In this document: positions 16,758-25,088 of the stretch, one piece after another
How positions within the stretch are numbered: the stretch's first letter is position 1
Layout: every line of letters starts with the position of its first letter
Origin: Streptomyces capitiformicae
GTDB taxonomy: Bacteria; Actinomycetota; Actinomycetes; Streptomycetales; Streptomycetaceae
Reading direction: 5' to 3'
Assembly (NCBI RefSeq): GCF_002214185.1
Contig: NZ_CP022161.1
Coordinates: 8,997,486 to 9,061,485 of the forward strand
Length of the DNA: 64,000 nt
The notes under the pieces: model-generated
What the model was told of the DNA's origin: nothing
Databases searched by the model: none
Seen by the model: the letters and a program-made list of their open reading frames with translations, nothing else
Made by a program: the position numbers and the translations under genes

Positions 16758-17619
16758 TCAGTTCAGCGCCTCGATGGCCTTCAGGATCAGAGCACGGGCG
16801 TCGGCCCCATACACGGCCATCCCTCGCAACTGCTCGAACGCCTTCAGGTAGACGGCGATCTCAGAGGGCTGGGTGATGTTGACCTCCGCAGAGAGGAACT
16901 CCACCGACACGAGGCTGTCGTCGTACACGTGCGTGGAACGTCTCCACGGGCCACTGCCGCCGCGCACGCGTCGACATCGGAATGATGCCCAGCGACACCT
17001 GAGGCAGGGCCCCCGCGGTGAGCAGGTGCCCGAGCTGCGCAGCCATCGCGTCCTCGTCCCCCAACTGGGAGTACAGGACCGCTTCTTCGATGAGCATCAC
17101 GAACCGGTGTCCGGGCTCATGAATGATGCGGGACCGCTCGACCCGGGCGGCTGCAGCCGTCGCGCCGTCGTTGAACGGGATACCCCGGAAGTCGGCGATG
17201 TTGCTCAGCAGCGCGGCCGCGTATCCCTCGGCCTGCAGCAGGCCAGGGACCATCGTCGACGAGTAGATCCGGAACAGCTCGGTGTCGTGGAAGAACTGCA
17301 CCATGCTGTCTTGGAGTTGCTTCATACCGCGGCGCACCTGGTGGCGCCACTCGCTGTACATCGACTCGGCGTTCAGCGACTGAACGACGAGGTCTTCCGC
17401 CTGGTCGACCGCATCGCAGGCGGCTGCCCAGGCACGAATGTCCTTGGCCGAGGGCGCGGTGACGGCGTTCTCGATGCGGGACGTCTTGGAGTGACGCCAG
17501 CCGCACCGGCTGGCCAGCTCGACGACCGTCAGCCCGACCGTCTTGCGAAGGTCACGCAGACGCAAGGCAACGACCTTGCGCGCGGCCCACTGAGCCGACG
17601 AGGACGGGGAGACGGGCAT
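16758..17619 (-). pseudogene. XRE-family (DUF5753) regulator interrupted by a frameshift
   Basis: The 5' frame (start ATG 17619, MPVSPSSSAQWAARKV) encodes an N-terminal HTH (LRDLRKTVGLTVVELASRCG) and most of the DUF5753 domain, up to PMSTRARRQWPVETFH, then runs into non-conserved sequence. The natural C terminus (VYDDSLVSVEFLSAEVNITQ to the stop at 16758) lies in another frame. The break is at about 16929-16932, where GCAC looks like a 4-nt tandem duplication; removing it restores a 285-residue product of family-typical length. It could be a real mutation or an assembly error. The gene forms a pair with the DUF6879 gene 25 bp upstream on the same strand, a common Streptomyces combination. Confidence 0.8.
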
Positions 17620-17644
17620 GAACTGGCCTACCGATGCTTTCCTG

Positions 17645-18169
17645 TCAGCGGATGTCGTACTGGTCGTGCGGGGTGGCTCGCGCCCACACCGCCTCGAAGG
17701 CGTCGGCGCACAGTTTGGCTGCGGCCGGGTCATCAGTGATCTCTTCGTCGAGCCACGAGCCATCGCCGGCGAAGTGGTTCCAGTGAACCCACTGCTCGTC
17801 GAACAGCCAGAAGTCGTTGCCCGGCAGGGCGATATCGGAGGCCCGGCGGCGAGGCAGCCACCGCACCTGTTCGCCGACGGCGACGTTCGTGAACGTGCCG
17901 TCGTACAGGAACCGGGTGTACTCGCTGACCGGCTCGGAGACGATGCGGGCCCGGCGCACTACGGCCCCGCGGTCCACGGTGTGCTGGATCAGGTCGAGCC
18001 ACGGCCGCCACCAGGATGCGCGGTCGGCCCGGTTGTGGCGGAAGCCAGCCCGCCACTGGGCAAACGGACCTTCCTCGTAGTCGACGGCGTAAGAGTCACG
18101 CATCTCCAGATGGACGGCTGACCGGCAGCTCGCCATCAACTCATCGAACGTCGGCACGCTCGACGGCAT
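17645..18169 (-). CDS. DUF6879 family protein
   Basis: Conserved actinomycete protein of 174 residues of unknown biochemistry, usually encoded next to an XRE/DUF5753 regulator, as here (25 bp before the frameshifted partner). Recognisable segments are HLEMRDSYAVDYEEGPFAQW, RRARIVSEPVSEYTRFLYD, VRWLPRRRASDIALPGNDFW and a C-terminal acidic/aromatic region. ATG 18169 (MPSSVPTFDELM) has a good GGGAGG ribosome-binding site 6 nt upstream. If the partner is truly broken, the pair may be non-functional. Confidence 0.82.
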   Translation of the reverse strand: MPSSVPTFDELMASCRSAVHLEMRDSYAVDYEEGPFAQWRAGFRHNRADRASWWRPWLDLIQHTVDRGAVVRRARIVSEPVSEYTRFLYDGTFTNVAVGEQVRWLPRRRASDIALPGNDFWLFDEQWVHWNHFAGDGSWLDEEITDDPAAAKLCADAFEAVWARATPHDQYDIR

Positions 18170-18184
18170 CGCACGCCTCCCTGA

Positions 18185-18250
18185 GAGCTCATCGGGGGCG
18201 GGCGGGACCAGGCCCCCGGCCGGACGCCGATCCCGGCCGGGGCCGCCCGC
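18185..18250. repeat. Copy 1 of a GC-rich hairpin repeat
   Basis: Contains GAGCTC, then GGGCGGGACCAGGCCCCCGG and CGGCCGGGGCCGCC, which can form a long GGCC-rich stem. A related copy lies at 18701-18766. It is in the upstream region of the DUF6879 gene and 5' of the small lipoprotein gene. Confidence 0.6.
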
Positions 18251-18334
18251 TGGGTCACAACATGGCCACACAGCCGTTGCCGCACCCGTGCGACGCGCAT
18301 GATGCTCCCTGACAGCCGCATCACAGGGGGACCC

Positions 18335-18622
18335 GTGCGCCGCACCGCAACCATCCTGATCGCCGCCAGCCTGCTCCTCGCCGCCTGCAGCAACAGCGAC
18401 GACACGACCAACTCGACGCCCAGCAGCACGGCCCCCACGGGGGACGAAGCACGGTACGACGAGATCTGGAACGCCCGGAGCCCCGGGATGCAGGCAACGG
18501 TGTGCAAGCTGCTGGCAGCGGACGACCAGAAGTCCGCCAGTACCCTGCTGCGCGAAACCCTCGACGACCCGTCGGTGGACTTGGACGCCCTGGCCGAGTA
18601 CATCAACGACAAGAAGTGCTGA
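18335..18622 (+). CDS. Small predicted lipoprotein
   Basis: Secreted lipoprotein of 95 residues with no recognised family. The signal peptide RRTATILIAASLLLAAC has a lipobox with the lipidated Cys at 18; a Ser/Thr/Asp linker and an acidic helical domain (MQATVCKLLAADDQKSASTL) follow, with further cysteines at the middle and extreme C terminus (YINDKKC). GTG 18335 is chosen because it starts the signal peptide and follows AGGGGG. The upstream in-frame ATG at 18299 would put extra residues before the signal. Function is unknown. Confidence 0.65.
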   Translation: MRRTATILIAASLLLAACSNSDDTTNSTPSSTAPTGDEARYDEIWNARSPGMQATVCKLLAADDQKSASTLLRETLDDPSVDLDALAEYINDKKC

Positions 18623-18700
18623 CAGAGACAGGCCGCGCGCTTCAGCCCCTGAACCCCCGGTGCCGGCGTACCGGGAAGGGGCGACAGTCCCTACACCCCG

Positions 18701-18766
18701 GAGCTCTGAGGGTGGGCGGGGACCAGGCCCCGGTCGTAGCGCGTCGCGGCCGGGGCCGCCGCTTTC
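18701..18766. repeat. Copy 2 of the GC-rich hairpin repeat
   Basis: Carries GAGCTC, GGGCGGGGACCAGGCCCCGG and CGGCCGGGGCCGCC, matching copy 1 at 18185-18250 on both arms with a different loop. It lies just downstream of the small lipoprotein gene, where it can act as a terminator. Confidence 0.6.
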
Positions 18767-18776
18767 CGGGCAGCTC

Positions 18777-18810
18777 GAAGCCCCGCACGGGTTAACCGAT
18801 GCGGGGCTTC
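18777..18810 (-). terminator. Hairpin terminator
   Basis: GAAGCCCCGCA pairs perfectly with TGCGGGGCTTC around a 12-nt loop. It lies between the convergent small lipoprotein and small membrane-protein genes and could stop either. Confidence 0.7.
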
Positions 18811-18868
18811 GGGTCCTCTCGGCCTATGGTGGGTTCGCCACCGCAGCGCCGTCAGATCCCGGCAGGGA

Positions 18869-19087
18869 TCAAACGAGGCGGTAGACGACGTAGGCGATGA
18901 TCGCCAGGATCGCAATGATCCCGATGATCACAGCGTAGGTCAGCAGGATGGCGATGAGGCGGGCGGTCCGGGCATTCCCTCCCAAGGCATCCCGGATCGT
19001 CCGCTCACGCTCCCTATGCATGGCCACAAGCCACTTCAACGGGCAGCACCTTTCGTTGCTGGGCGCCCCCGACCCCTCTTTGGACAT
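18869..19087 (-). CDS. Small single-span membrane protein (hypothetical)
   Basis: Predicted 72-residue protein with a charged N-terminal half (MHRERERTIRDALGG inside) and one strong hydrophobic helix at the C terminus (LIAILLTYAVIIGIIAILAI). ATG 19087 is supported by AGGGGTG 5 nt upstream; a shorter 50-residue start at 19021 has no clear ribosome-binding site. No family is recognised. Isoleucine richness is unusual for this GC-rich genome, which supports a real membrane segment or transferred DNA. Confidence 0.5.
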   Translation of the reverse strand: MSKEGSGAPSNERCCPLKWLVAMHRERERTIRDALGGNARTARLIAILLTYAVIIGIIAILAIIAYVVYRLV

Positions 19088-19458
19088 GGGTCACCCCTGA
19101 TCTTTTGAAGGGGGGTGGAGTGCCGTTTTCTTACGGCCAGCGCCTCACGAGTTCGGACACTAGACGACCCGGCAGCAACTTCGAATCCAGGTTTCTGACA
19201 AACCAGACACATCGAACGGCCAGTCCCATGGATCTCACTCTTCCGGCCGATGCGCGGGCGCGCATCTCGCCGATCGTTACGTCGCGTGGCGAACATCTAA
19301 TGGCGTCATGGCTAGAGACTGGGGTTGCCTGAGCCGGTGGGCGCACCTGGCCGGGGCCCCTCCATGAGCTCCGGCGACCGGCTGAGCCATCCGTGATCGC
19401 CTGCGCTTCGGTTGAGCGTCGGCTGAGCTAACGATCTTCAAAGGGGCCCAGAACGCGA
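19088..19458. other. Intergenic stretch without a recognised gene
   Basis: About 370 bp of somewhat lower GC content. It contains short reading frames on both strands with no protein-like features, and the upstream region of the small membrane protein. I see no insertion-sequence ends or tRNA fragment in it. Confidence 0.4.
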
Positions 19459-19502
19459 ATCAGCCCCTCTCCTACGGCTTCCGTCGCAGGTGAGGGGCTG
19501 AT
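19459..19502 (-). terminator. Terminator of tRNA-Lys
   Basis: ATCAGCCCCTC pairs perfectly with GAGGGGCTGAT. It lies 7 bp beyond the 3' end of the minus-strand tRNA-Lys. Confidence 0.75.
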
Positions 19503-19509
19503 CGTCGGG

Positions 19510-19582
19510 TAGGCCCTGTGGGACTCGAACCCACAACCAATGGATTAAAAGTCCACTGCTCTGCCAATTGAGCTAAGGGCCC
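19510..19582 (-). tRNA. tRNA-Lys(TTT)
   Basis: On the minus strand: acceptor GGGCCCT with AGGGCCT (terminal G-U), D arm TAGCTCAATTGGCAGAGC, anticodon stem around loop CTTTTAA (anticodon TTT), T arm GTGGGTTCGAGTCCCAC, discriminator A. Confidence 0.95.
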
Positions 19583-19784
19583 AGGCGATGTTGCCTACCC
19601 GAGCATAGCCGGACGCGGCCGGGAGTCCGATCGGGTATCGGTGACCCGGCCGCGTCGGAGGCCGCAAAAAGGTCCGCCGCAGAACAGAACGGGCGGAAGA
19701 TTGGCGGGAGGAGAGCGAAATGGAGGGGACGGAGGGCCTGGGAATCCGCCCCCCACTCCAACCGTCCGTCCCCGCGCCCCTCCC

Positions 19785-21359
19785 CTACGGATCAACCGGC
19801 TCCGCCGCCCCCTTCCGGGCCGCCTCCCGGGCCACGTTCCGCTCGTGTTCGGGGTTGAGGAACCAGTGGCGGGCGGACGCGGCCCACCACGCCGCCGCGA
19901 AGCCGAGCACCGCCAGGACGGCGATGGGGGCGTAGTTGAAGGTTTCCCAGGTGACCGGGGAGACCTGGGGGAGCATGAAGAGGACGGTGATCGTGAGGAC
20001 CCAGGCGACGGATACGACGCCCACCGTCCGGGACCAGCGGCCGAGGTGCCAGGGCCCCCGTTCGAAGGCGTCGCCCTTGCGGAGCCGTAGCAGGGTCGGA
20101 ATGACGTAGGCGATGTAGAGGCCGATGACGGCGATCGACGTCACGGCCGCGTACGCCGTGACGTTGATCAGGTACGGGAGTCCGAGCACCAGCGCGCCGC
20201 CAGCCGCCAGCCAGACCGCCGCCACGGGGGTGCGCGTACGAGGGCTGACCGTGTGCCAGACGTGGGAGAACGGCAGGGCCCCGTCGCGCGAGAAGGCGTA
20301 GATCATGCGGCTGTTGGCCGTCACGGACGCCATGCCGCAGAACAGCTGCGCGCCGATGATGACGAGGAGCAGCAGTTTGCCCGCCGTCGCGCCGAGCGCG
20401 TCCATCAGGATCTGCGCGGGCGGCACGCCGGTCGCCGAGCCGAGGGCACCGTCGTACGACTGGATCGCGAAGGTGAAGCCCAGCAGGAGGACCAGGCCCG
20501 CGACCCAGGACGTCCAGATCGAGCGCACGATGCCCTTGGGGCCGGCCGTGGACGCGTCGTGGGTCTCCTCGGTCATGTGGGCGGAGGCGTCGTACCCGGT
20601 GAAGGTGTACTGCGCCATCAGCAGGCCCAGCAGGACGACGTACACGCCGCTGCCCCAGCCCGTGTTGTTGACGAACTCCCCGAACACGAACGACGCCGAC
20701 TGATGACTGTCGGGGACGATCGCGAGCGCGCCGACGATCACCACGACACCGACCACGTGCCACCACACGCTGATGCTGTTGAGGAGGCCGACGATCCGGA
20801 CGCCGAACGTGTTCAGCAGGCCGTGCAGCAGCAGGATCGCGGCGAAGAGGAGGATCGTCCGGCCGGGGGCCACCTCGAAGCCGAATTCGAGGTTCAGATA
20901 CGCGGCCAGGAACGACGCCGCGCCGAAGTCGATGCCGGCGGTCACCGCGACCTGTCCGAGCACGTTGAACCAGCCCGTGAACCACGCCCAGGCCGCCGCG
21001 CTCCGCTCCGGCGCCAGCCGGTGCGCCCAGAAGTACAGGCCCGCCGAGGTCGGATACGCCGAACAGATCTCGGCCATGGCCAGGCCCACGAAGAGGGTCA
21101 TCAGGCCCACCGCGACCCAGCCCCAGGTCATCACCGCGGGCCCGCCGGTGTTCATGCCGAAGAGGTACAGCGTCATACAGCCCGACAGCACCGAGATGAT
21201 CGTGAAGGAGACCGCGTAGTTCGAGAACGCGGACATCCGGCGGGCGAGGACCTGCGTGTAGCCCAGTTGGGCCAGCCGTTCCTCGTCAGACACCGGGACC
21301 GACACCGAGACCGGGGCCGAGACCCCGGGCGCCCCACGGGCTATGTCGTCATCTGTCAT
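19785..21359 (-). CDS. APC-superfamily amino acid permease (GABA/choline permease-like)
   Basis: Inner-membrane transporter of 524 residues with about 12 hydrophobic segments. The family start is recognisable as LARRMSAFSNYAVSFTIISV, followed by MTLYLFGMNTGGPAVMTWGW and, in the middle, QYTFTGYDASAHMTEETHDA, a motif characteristic of yeast-BAT1/GABA-permease-like members. The N-terminal 25 residues are polar. The substrate is probably an amino acid or GABA-like amine, by family only. It is monocistronic between tRNA-Lys and the DEAD-box helicase gene; the strong hairpin at 21451-21484 separates it from the helicase gene on the same strand. Confidence 0.9.
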   Translation of the reverse strand: MTDDDIARGAPGVSAPVSVSVPVSDEERLAQLGYTQVLARRMSAFSNYAVSFTIISVLSGCMTLYLFGMNTGGPAVMTWGWVAVGLMTLFVGLAMAEICSAYPTSAGLYFWAHRLAPERSAAAWAWFTGWFNVLGQVAVTAGIDFGAASFLAAYLNLEFGFEVAPGRTILLFAAILLLHGLLNTFGVRIVGLLNSISVWWHVVGVVVIVGALAIVPDSHQSASFVFGEFVNNTGWGSGVYVVLLGLLMAQYTFTGYDASAHMTEETHDASTAGPKGIVRSIWTSWVAGLVLLLGFTFAIQSYDGALGSATGVPPAQILMDALGATAGKLLLLVIIGAQLFCGMASVTANSRMIYAFSRDGALPFSHVWHTVSPRTRTPVAAVWLAAGGALVLGLPYLINVTAYAAVTSIAVIGLYIAYVIPTLLRLRKGDAFERGPWHLGRWSRTVGVVSVAWVLTITVLFMLPQVSPVTWETFNYAPIAVLAVLGFAAAWWAASARHWFLNPEHERNVAREAARKGAAEPVDP

Positions 21360-21450
21360 GCCCCCAGCAATTCCCTCACCGGGGGCGTGACATGCGCCAC
21401 ACCGTGGCCGGAAAACAACTCCGGCGCGTCACCGCGGCCACAAACGCCGG

Positions 21451-21484
21451 AAGGGTCCGTACGACCGAAGTCGTACGGACCCTT
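21451..21484 (-). terminator. Perfect 15-bp hairpin terminator of the helicase gene
   Basis: AAGGGTCCGTACGAC and GTCGTACGGACCCTT form a perfect stem around a CGAA tetraloop, 61 bp beyond the helicase stop. It also insulates the downstream permease gene. Confidence 0.88.
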
Positions 21485-21544
21485 CCCTGCCAGTCGGCGT
21501 CAGCGGTCACTCGTCCCGCCGGCCGGTGTCAGCCGTTGCGCTTG

Positions 21545-23773
21545 TCAGCCGTTGCGCTTCCAGCGGGGCTTGTCCTCGCGGCGACCGAAGGAGCCGGTGC
21601 CGGTGCCGGTGCCGGAGCCTCGGTGGTCGTCACGACGGCCGTACGGGCGCTCGTGGCCGCCGGAGCGGAAACCCGGACGGTCGCCCTGGCGGTCACGGTT
21701 GAACGGACGGTCGCTGCCGCGGTGGCCGCCACGGTCGTCCCGGCGCTCGAAGGAACGCCCACCGCGGTCACGGTCGAACCCGCGGTCCCGGTTGTCCCGG
21801 TTGAATCCGCCACGGTCGTCCCGGCGCTCGAACGAACGCCCACCACGGTCATCCCGACGGTCATCGCGACGGAACCCGCCACGGTCGCCACGGTCCCGGT
21901 CGCGGTTGTCCCGGTTGTCCCGGTTGAATCCACCGCGGTCGTCCCGGCGCTCGAACGAACGCCCACCACGGTCATCCCGACGCTCGTCCCGACGGAAACC
22001 GCCACGGTCCCCGCGGTCCCGGTCGCGGCCGTCGCGGCTGTCCCGGCTGTCCCGGCTGTCCCGGTTGAATCCACCCCGGTCGTCCCGGCGCTCGAACGAA
22101 CGCCCACCACGGTCATCCCGACGGTCGAACCCCCGGTCGCCGTCCCGACGGTCGTCCCGACGGTCGTCCCGGCGGAAACCACCCCGGTCGTCCCGACGCT
22201 CACGACGCTCGTACGACGAGGAACGACCGTACGAAGACGAAGGGGCCTTCTCGATCGTCTCGACGTCCTGCGCGCCGGGCTGCTCCGGCACGGACACCTC
22301 GGAGATCACCGGAACGTCGGTCGCCTCGGCGGGAGCAGCGTCGCCCGTCTCCTCGGCCCGCGCCTGGGCAACGGCCGCCTCCGGGTCCTCGCCCCGCTCG
22401 CGCGCCGCACGGGCGGTGAGCCGGTCGGCCTCGTCGCGGAGCTCGGCGGCACGGCGGGTGGCCCGCTCCAACTGCTTGGTGAGGTGAGCGACTTCACGCT
22501 CGGCCTGCTGCGCGGCGTTGCCGGCCGACTCGGCCTGGACCTCGGTCATCGACCGCGCGCCGGTGATCTCGGCGACCTCGGGGTCGAACGTCGTACCGCC
22601 CTGGATGATGTGACGCCCGGCGTCGACGCCCGCGTCCTCCATCAGCCGGAAGATCTGGCGGCGCTGGTGCGGCAGCGACAGGGAGACGACGGTGCCGGAG
22701 CGCCCGGCACGAGCCGTACGCCCGGACCGGTGCAGGTAGTCCTTGTGGTCACCGGCGGGGTCGACGTTCAGCACGAGGTCGATGCCGTCGACGTGAATAC
22801 CGCGCGCGGCCACGTCGGTGGCCACGAGCACGTTGACGTATCCGTCCTTGAAGTCGGCGAGGGTCCGCGTCCGCGCCCCCTGCGTCATACCGCCGTGCAG
22901 CGCGTCGGCCTTCACACCGGCGTCGCGCAGCTGCTCGGCGACGCGGTCGGCGCCCAGCTGCGTACGGACGAAGATGATCGTGCGGCCCTTGCGGGAGGCG
23001 ATCGCGGCCGTGACCGGCGCCTTGTCCTTCGGCTTCACGATGAGGATGTGGTGCGACATGGTCGTCACGGCACCCTGCGCGGCGTCGACCTCGTGCGAGA
23101 CCGGGTCGTTCAGGTACCGGTCGACGAGGGTCTTGATCTCGTTCTCCATCGTCGCGGAGAACAGCATCCGCTGACCGCCCGCCGGCACCTGGTCGAGCAG
23201 CTCGGTCACCTCGGGCAGGAAGCCCAGGTCCGACATCTGGTCGGCCTCGTCGAGCACGGCGATCTGGACGTTCTCCAGCGAGCAGGCACCGCGGTTGATG
23301 ATGTCGCGCAGGCGCCCCGGCGTGGCGACGAGGATGTCCACGCCCCGCTCCAGGGCGTAGATCTGGTTCCCCATCGACGTACCACCGCACACGACCTTCA
23401 TCTTCAGCCCGAGGACGTCCCCGTACGGCTGCAGCGCGTCCGCGACCTGCATCGCGAGCTCACGGGTCGGCGTGAGGATGACGGCACGCGGCTTGTGCTT
23501 CTCGGTGCGACCGCCGGCCAGCGTGGCCAGGGTCGGCAGACCGAACGACAGCGTCTTGCCGGAGCCGGTACGACCGCGCCCCAGGATGTCCTTCCCGGCC
23601 AGCGCGTCCGGGATGGTCGCGGCCTGGATCGGGAACGGGACGGTCACGCCGTTCTGCGCGAGCTTGCGCACGACGCCCTCGGGGAGACCGAGGTCCGCGA
23701 AGGTGATCTCGGGGGAACTGGTCTCCTCCGTGCTCTCGGGCACGACGACGTGATCAGTACTGGAAATGGACAT
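21545..23773 (-). CDS. DEAD-box ATP-dependent RNA helicase with long RGG/RDD-rich tail
   Basis: RNA helicase of 742 residues, probably acting in ribosome assembly or RNA decay at low temperature or under stress. The core is complete: Q motif ITFADLGLPEGVVRKLAQNG, Walker A RTGSGKT, VLDEADQMSDLGF, SAT, and motif VI HRSGRTARAGRSG. After about residue 450 a coiled, charged segment leads into some 220 residues of degenerate repeats of RDDRGGFRRDDRRDDRGGRS and RSFERRDDRGGFNRD type, an intrinsically disordered RNA-binding tail. ATG 23773 begins MSISSTDHVVVPE. The repeats create a long but spurious antisense reading frame. A 16-bp duplication lies at the stop codon. Confidence 0.93.
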   Translation of the reverse strand: MSISSTDHVVVPESTEETSSPEITFADLGLPEGVVRKLAQNGVTVPFPIQAATIPDALAGKDILGRGRTGSGKTLSFGLPTLATLAGGRTEKHKPRAVILTPTRELAMQVADALQPYGDVLGLKMKVVCGGTSMGNQIYALERGVDILVATPGRLRDIINRGACSLENVQIAVLDEADQMSDLGFLPEVTELLDQVPAGGQRMLFSATMENEIKTLVDRYLNDPVSHEVDAAQGAVTTMSHHILIVKPKDKAPVTAAIASRKGRTIIFVRTQLGADRVAEQLRDAGVKADALHGGMTQGARTRTLADFKDGYVNVLVATDVAARGIHVDGIDLVLNVDPAGDHKDYLHRSGRTARAGRSGTVVSLSLPHQRRQIFRLMEDAGVDAGRHIIQGGTTFDPEVAEITGARSMTEVQAESAGNAAQQAEREVAHLTKQLERATRRAAELRDEADRLTARAARERGEDPEAAVAQARAEETGDAAPAEATDVPVISEVSVPEQPGAQDVETIEKAPSSSYGRSSSYERRERRDDRGGFRRDDRRDDRRDGDRGFDRRDDRGGRSFERRDDRGGFNRDSRDSRDSRDGRDRDRGDRGGFRRDERRDDRGGRSFERRDDRGGFNRDNRDNRDRDRGDRGGFRRDDRRDDRGGRSFERRDDRGGFNRDNRDRGFDRDRGGRSFERRDDRGGHRGSDRPFNRDRQGDRPGFRSGGHERPYGRRDDHRGSGTGTGTGSFGRREDKPRWKRNG

Positions 23774-24255
23774 GCGTATGCGAAACCTTCCGGAGTCTCG
23801 TCGGCACGCGCCCGTCAACTCCGTGATTCGCACACGACCGCCTCTATGCGGTCCGCCACGGCAAGGGAGAGTACGCGCCACACGGCGCGCTCTGCGATGG
23901 CGCCGGGCAAATGGGATCAAACGATCTACCACCATACGCACCCACCACCCTCCAAGGCAAACTGAGCTCGTATCCGCAGGTCAGGGAAGGTCACTGGGCG
24001 GGGTTCCAGAGGGCGCAGCACGTGCAATTCAGCGGGGGATCCAGGGGGCGCAGCGCCCCTGGCGGGGTCCGGGGCGGAGCCCCGTGTCGGTGCGGGGTCG
24101 AAGGGGCGGAGCCCCGTGTCGGTGCGGGGTCGAAGGGGCGGAGCCCCGTGTCGGTGCGGGGTCGAAGGGGCGGAGCCCCTGGGGATGGGACGGGTGGGGG
24201 CGGCGGGGGGAACTCCTGAGGGCGAGCCCCACCGAACAGACACCCCGCCGAAGCC
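23774..24255. other. Intergenic region with helicase leader and tandem repeats
   Basis: About 480 bp. The left half is the probable promoter and untranslated leader of the helicase gene (cold- or stress-inducible relatives often have long leaders; this is inference). The right half carries the 32-bp repeats described separately and the 3' flank of the lipoprotein gene. Confidence 0.5.
24071..24180. repeat. 32-bp tandem repeat, three full copies plus a partial fourth
   Basis: Unit starts at 24071, 24103 and 24135, with a 14-bp partial unit at 24167. Each unit contains the mini-hairpin GGGGC-GGA-GCCCC followed by GTGTCGGTGCGGGGTCGAA. The copies are identical, indicating recent slippage. Confidence 0.9.
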
Positions 24256-24798
24256 CTAGGCCGCATCCCCCGCCACAGGCGCCGGCTCCCGCTCCACCAA
24301 CTGCGCCCCCTGCCCGGGCGCGGACGACGACGGCTCGGCCGAGGTCGGCGGCGTAGCCGACTCCACCGGCTTCGAAGGCGACGGCTGCTCCGGCTGAGTC
24401 GGAGTCGGCGTAGGAGTCGGATGCTCCTTCGTGGGCTCGGGCACCTCCGGCCGCTCATCCCCCTTCCCGCCCCCCTTCCCGCCCTTCGGCGGCACCGCCT
24501 TCCCGGACGGCTTCGCCCGCCCGGACGCCGAAGCCGACGCGGACGGCGCCCCGGAAGCGGAGGCGTCGGGCGAGGCCGAAGCGCGCCGCTTCCCCTTCCC
24601 GCCCTTCCCGGCCGAGTACCCCGTATCGCCGCCGCCCGCCACCGCGGAACCCCCGTCCGGCGCCTCACCACCCCGCTGCGCGGCGGAGGGCGAGGGCCCA
24701 GGCTTCCGCCCGTCGTCCCCCACGCTCATACAGCCGGCGGCCGCGGCGACGGCCATGACCGTGGCGGCCAGACGGACAGGTACGTACAAGGCGCGCAC
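24256..24798 (-). CDS. Proline/serine/lysine-rich predicted lipoprotein (hypothetical)
   Basis: Surface-exposed lipoprotein of 180 residues. The signal peptide RLAATVMAVAAAAGC ends in a lipobox-like AAGC (Cys23). Everything after it is low-complexity: Ser/Ala repeats, GKGGKGK-type patches and a Pro/Thr run (TKEHPTPTPTPTQPEQPSPS), i.e. probably disordered. GTG 24798 is selected because GGAGGT lies 7 nt upstream; an upstream extension lacks a site. No domain or function can be named. Confidence 0.7.
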   Translation of the reverse strand: MRALYVPVRLAATVMAVAAAAGCMSVGDDGRKPGPSPSAAQRGGEAPDGGSAVAGGGDTGYSAGKGGKGKRRASASPDASASGAPSASASASGRAKPSGKAVPPKGGKGGGKGDERPEVPEPTKEHPTPTPTPTQPEQPSPSKPVESATPPTSAEPSSSAPGQGAQLVEREPAPVAGDAA

Positions 24799-25088
24799 GG
24801 CAGCCACCTCCGAGGGGGCGTGAAAGGAAGTCCCCCTGCCCAACTCCCGCCGCCCGCAAGAAGACACGCGCCGCCCGTTCCTAAACAGCGCCCACACGCG
24901 CCCTGCAGAGGCGCGCGGCGGTATCGAGGTACGGCTCCGCCACGTGGCGCGAGCAACTGGACAGACCCTGGACGTTCTCCATCCGAGCGGCCTCCTGTCG
25001 GCCCCGTCTGTCCGTCGTTCCCCCGTGGCGGACAGACGGGGCTTCCCTTTCTCCTCCGATTACGTGACCTCTCACGGACAATGGCCCT

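Noticed and set aside
21392..23965. 857-codon plus-strand frame over the helicase gene
   Set aside because: It is antisense to the RGG repeats and helicase motifs, with V/T/A low complexity; high GC produces long antisense frames.
24071..24180. Possible CRISPR array from 32-bp units
   Set aside because: The units are directly adjacent without unique spacers; it is a simple tandem repeat.
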